Positions 5,523-7,305 of a stretch of 7,305 bases of DNA are shown one piece after another; the stretch's first letter is position 1, and each line of letters opens with the position of its first letter. A program made the translations under genes and the position numbers. The stretch lies in the NCBI GenBank assembly GCA_023424995.1, contig JAFADH010000385.1:1-7305 (forward strand), written 5' to 3'. The notes beneath the pieces were generated by a model, which saw nothing but the letters and a program-made list of their open reading frames with translations, ran no database searches and was not told the DNA's origin. The DNA is from Bacillota bacterium (GTDB taxonomy: Bacteria > Bacillota > Clostridia > Lachnospirales > Lachnospiraceae).

Positions 5523-6809
5523 ATGACGAAAGCAGAATACAACTATCAGGAATGCCTGGAGCATTGCAGATTTGATTATTTGCCGGAGGGTCTGGAGCAA
5601 TTGTATGAGAGGTATCCGGTGCAGGAGCAGAAGCTCCTTATAGAACGGGAATTTTTGAACAGCTGCTTTGATCGGTTTCGGGCAGATGCAGACAGCATAG
5701 GGCAGCTTATGGAAGCTGTTGCGGCGGTGGAGGAGGATCCGGTCCTATTCCGTTTCTCGCAATTTCTGGTATGGGATATGTGTTCCGCAGGAAACCGCTT
5801 CGATGGGGGAAGTTATAGGAATATGACTCCGGCCTGTATGAAGGCGCAGAGTGAATTATACTCTTTCCTCCTGCTTTTGGCCTGTGTAGAACCGTCGGTG
5901 GAACAGCTGCGTGAGCGGGGCGTGCCGGAAAAGGACTATATGGAGATACCCTATGGTCCGATGAAGGTCCAATTTGAGAAGCTGGCGAGAGGGGATAAGA
6001 GAGTGAGTGACTTCCCCTGGGACAGGAATTTTTATACCTGTTCGATATTTTTGCTGGACCGTTTTTTGTTTATTCCCTGCCGCTTTGGTGATTCGCTGAC
6101 CATGTACCGAAGCAACGTAACAAAGAAAGCCAGAGCGCTGCGGCATGCCGGGGAGGAATTCCGCAGAGACGGACAGATCAACGGAGTCAATGGAATCTTT
6201 GATAAGGAGGGAGCCTTTGTAACCGTATGGAAGGAGTCGGAGGGGAGTATAAGCGCTAATCCGGTGAATCCCGTGGGATTTGTTGAAAGGGAGACGGTTA
6301 CCTTATCCAAAAGCGAATGGGAGAAGGTGCTTTGTCCGGGAAATACGCTGTTGGCTGTCCATGTTCCTTCCGGTGAAGGGTATAATCCTGGAAGGCTCCA
6401 TAATTCAATGTGCCTGGCACTTGAATTTTTTGACCGGTATTTTCCTGAATTAGTTATTAAGGGCTTTTGGAGTGAAAGCTGGCTTTATGATCCGGGATTA
6501 TCGCTGGTTCTGGAGGAAGAAAGCAGCAATATCATTAAGGTGCAAAGACGGATGTACCGTTATCCCATCCGCGCGGGAGACGGTATGCTGCGTTATGAGG
6601 TTTTTGGAGACCGGAAGGCTGATCCTGAGAAGCTTGAACTGAAAACCTCCCTGCAAAAGGCGGCTGCGGCCTATATGAGAACCGGCGCCCGGTTTCATAC
6701 CACGAGCATGCTGGTATTGCGGGAGGAAGCAGGCTGTACCGACCGGTATCCGTATATAACACAGGAGGATCTGATTGCATTTTATAAAATAGCAGACAGT
6801 CATTTGTAA
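5523..6809 (+). CDS. Acyltransferase-like protein with NAT_N and GNAT_C domains
   Basis: A 428-residue cytoplasmic protein with no signal peptide or membrane segment; AAGGAGA at 5512-5518 sets the ATG at 5523. I recognise the two-domain 'acyltransferase domain-containing' family (Pfam NAT_N plus GNAT_C). A helical N-terminal part (about 1-150, with FSQFLVWDMC and YMEIPYGPM) is followed by a GNAT-like fold (about 165-345). Family landmarks seen are HVPSGEGYNPG (280-290), ALEFFDRYFPEL (299-310), SESWLYDPGL (317-326), SSNIIKVQRRM (334-344) and, near the end, ITQEDLIAFYKI. GNAT folds usually move an acyl group from acyl-CoA, but for this family the substrate is, as far as I know, unestablished, and it could be a sugar, an amine or a protein. 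It is the first gene behind a strong, probably LacI-controlled promoter and is followed 132 bases later by a Gfo/Idh/MocA oxidoreductase, so a role in modifying or using a sugar derivative is inferred. Confidence 0.75.
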   Translation: MTKAEYNYQECLEHCRFDYLPEGLEQLYERYPVQEQKLLIEREFLNSCFDRFRADADSIGQLMEAVAAVEEDPVLFRFSQFLVWDMCSAGNRFDGGSYRNMTPACMKAQSELYSFLLLLACVEPSVEQLRERGVPEKDYMEIPYGPMKVQFEKLARGDKRVSDFPWDRNFYTCSIFLLDRFLFIPCRFGDSLTMYRSNVTKKARALRHAGEEFRRDGQINGVNGIFDKEGAFVTVWKESEGSISANPVNPVGFVERETVTLSKSEWEKVLCPGNTLLAVHVPSGEGYNPGRLHNSMCLALEFFDRYFPELVIKGFWSESWLYDPGLSLVLEEESSNIIKVQRRMYRYPIRAGDGMLRYEVFGDRKADPEKLELKTSLQKAAAAYMRTGARFHTTSMLVLREEAGCTDRYPYITQEDLIAFYKIADSHL

Positions 6810-6941
6810 GAAGCAGTATCTAAGAACAAAGGTGTTTCGATAGAAGCTTGTGCCTGCGTGGTACGCGGTATCAACGAATACCAAGTCAGATATGTTTATT
6901 ATTTTGAACTATTATAAATCGGAACAACGGGAGGAAGCAAA
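6810..6941 (+). other. Intergenic spacer inside the probable operon
   Basis: This 132-base spacer contains no terminator and no ORF. A 5-bp inverted repeat (GGTAT at 6868-6872, ATACC at 6879-6883) is too weak to call a terminator. Near its end an A/T-rich run, TTTGAACTATTATAAAT (6903-6919), could carry a weak internal promoter, but the hexamers are too close together for a standard one. The gap is larger than usual for a tight operon, so separate or added control of the oxidoreductase is possible. Confidence 0.35.
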
Positions 6942-7305
6942 TTGAAACTGGCATTAATGGGAGCAGGTCAAAGAGGCATGGTATATGCCGAATATGCCTG
7001 TGGGACAAAAGGGGCGGAGATCGCGGCGGTGGTGGAACCCCATGAAAAACGAAGGAAAGCTGCTGCAAAGAAGCTTGCCGTCGAGGAAAAGTATTGCTTT
7101 GACAATGCGGAGGAATTCTTTCATAAGGGCAGGATAGCGGACGCGCTTATTATAGCGAGCATGGACCGGGACCACTACAGGCAGACAATGGCTGCCATGG
7201 AGCTTGGCTATGACATTCTGCTGGAGAAGCCGATTTCTCCGGAGCCGAAGGAATGCGCTGCTATTCAGGACAGAGCGGATGAGCTTGGAAGAAGGATCGT
7301 TGTAT
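6942..7305 (+). CDS. Gfo/Idh/MocA-family NAD(P)-dependent oxidoreductase, N-terminal part
   Basis: The first 121 codons of a gene that leaves the window. The start is TTG at 6942-6944, after GGGAGGA (6929-6935); the ATG at 6957 would cut off the first strand of the nucleotide fold. The Rossmann motif GAGQRG is at residues 7-12. Glu32 at the end of the second strand (AAVVEPHEKR) suggests NAD rather than NADP preference. ADALIIASMDRDHYRQTMAAM (67-86) and LLEKPIS (93-99) are the family's cofactor-side motifs, with the EKP lysine (Lys96) that contacts substrate and cofactor. Members oxidise or reduce sugars, inositols and sugar-nucleotides, and some open or cleave glycosides through a 3-keto intermediate. 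The sugar-binding C-terminal half is outside the window, so the substrate cannot be named. It probably forms an operon with the acyltransferase-like gene. Confidence 0.93.
   Translation, partial: MKLALMGAGQRGMVYAEYACGTKGAEIAAVVEPHEKRRKAAAKKLAVEEKYCFDNAEEFFHKGRIADALIIASMDRDHYRQTMAAMELGYDILLEKPISPEPKECAAIQDRADELGRRIVV

Noticed and set aside
1..7305. Transposon, prophage, tRNA, rRNA or riboswitch in the window
   Set aside because: I saw no transposase or integrase motifs, no flanking terminal repeats, no tRNA cloverleaf, no rRNA sequence and no recognised riboswitch core on either strand.

Overview
The window looks like an accessory sugar-utilisation region of a Gram-positive anaerobe of the Bacillota, most likely class Clostridia and perhaps Lachnospiraceae. 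The basis is the moderate base composition, strong AGGAGG-type ribosome binding sites, two TTG starts, and the families present. The organism is inferred from style; no marker gene is present to fix it.

Layout: (a) 1-195 is the 3' end of a DinB-like gene, closed by a clear intrinsic terminator at 257-290. (b) 196-907 has no convincing complete gene but holds small orphan coding-like pieces (593-757 and 829-891) and a strong Shine-Dalgarno with no usable start codon, so it looks eroded. (c) 908-2677 encodes a secreted DUF4874/DUF4832-type putative glycoside hydrolase with a C-terminal CBM9/DOMON-like domain. Its reading frame is broken at an A4 run (2671-2674), and the last 51 residues of the domain continue in another frame to 2828. 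(d) 2850-3086 is a 78-codon reading frame whose start resembles the N-terminal domain of clostridial GH36 alpha-galactosidases; I read it as a relic. (e) A hairpin at 3095-3131 separates the rightward genes from a leftward pair: an AraC-family regulator (3139-4080) downstream of a LacI-family regulator (4157-5179). (f) 5180-5522 is a divergent control region with good sigma-A promoters on both strands, palindromic operator candidates, and a 12-base element shared by both 5' leaders. (g) Rightward from it run a two-domain acyltransferase-like protein of the NAT_N/GNAT_C type (5523-6809) and the start of a Gfo/Idh/MocA oxidoreductase (6942 to the window end).

How the parts may work together: the LacI protein probably represses both itself and the acyltransferase/oxidoreductase genes until a sugar or glycoside appears, and the AraC protein of the MsmR-like type adds a second sugar-responsive switch. 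The secreted hydrolase would act on an external glycan, and the oxidoreductase on a liberated sugar or derivative in the cytoplasm. The acyltransferase substrate is unknown. The broken hydrolase and the GH36-like relic suggest that the left part of the locus is decaying while the right part is intact.
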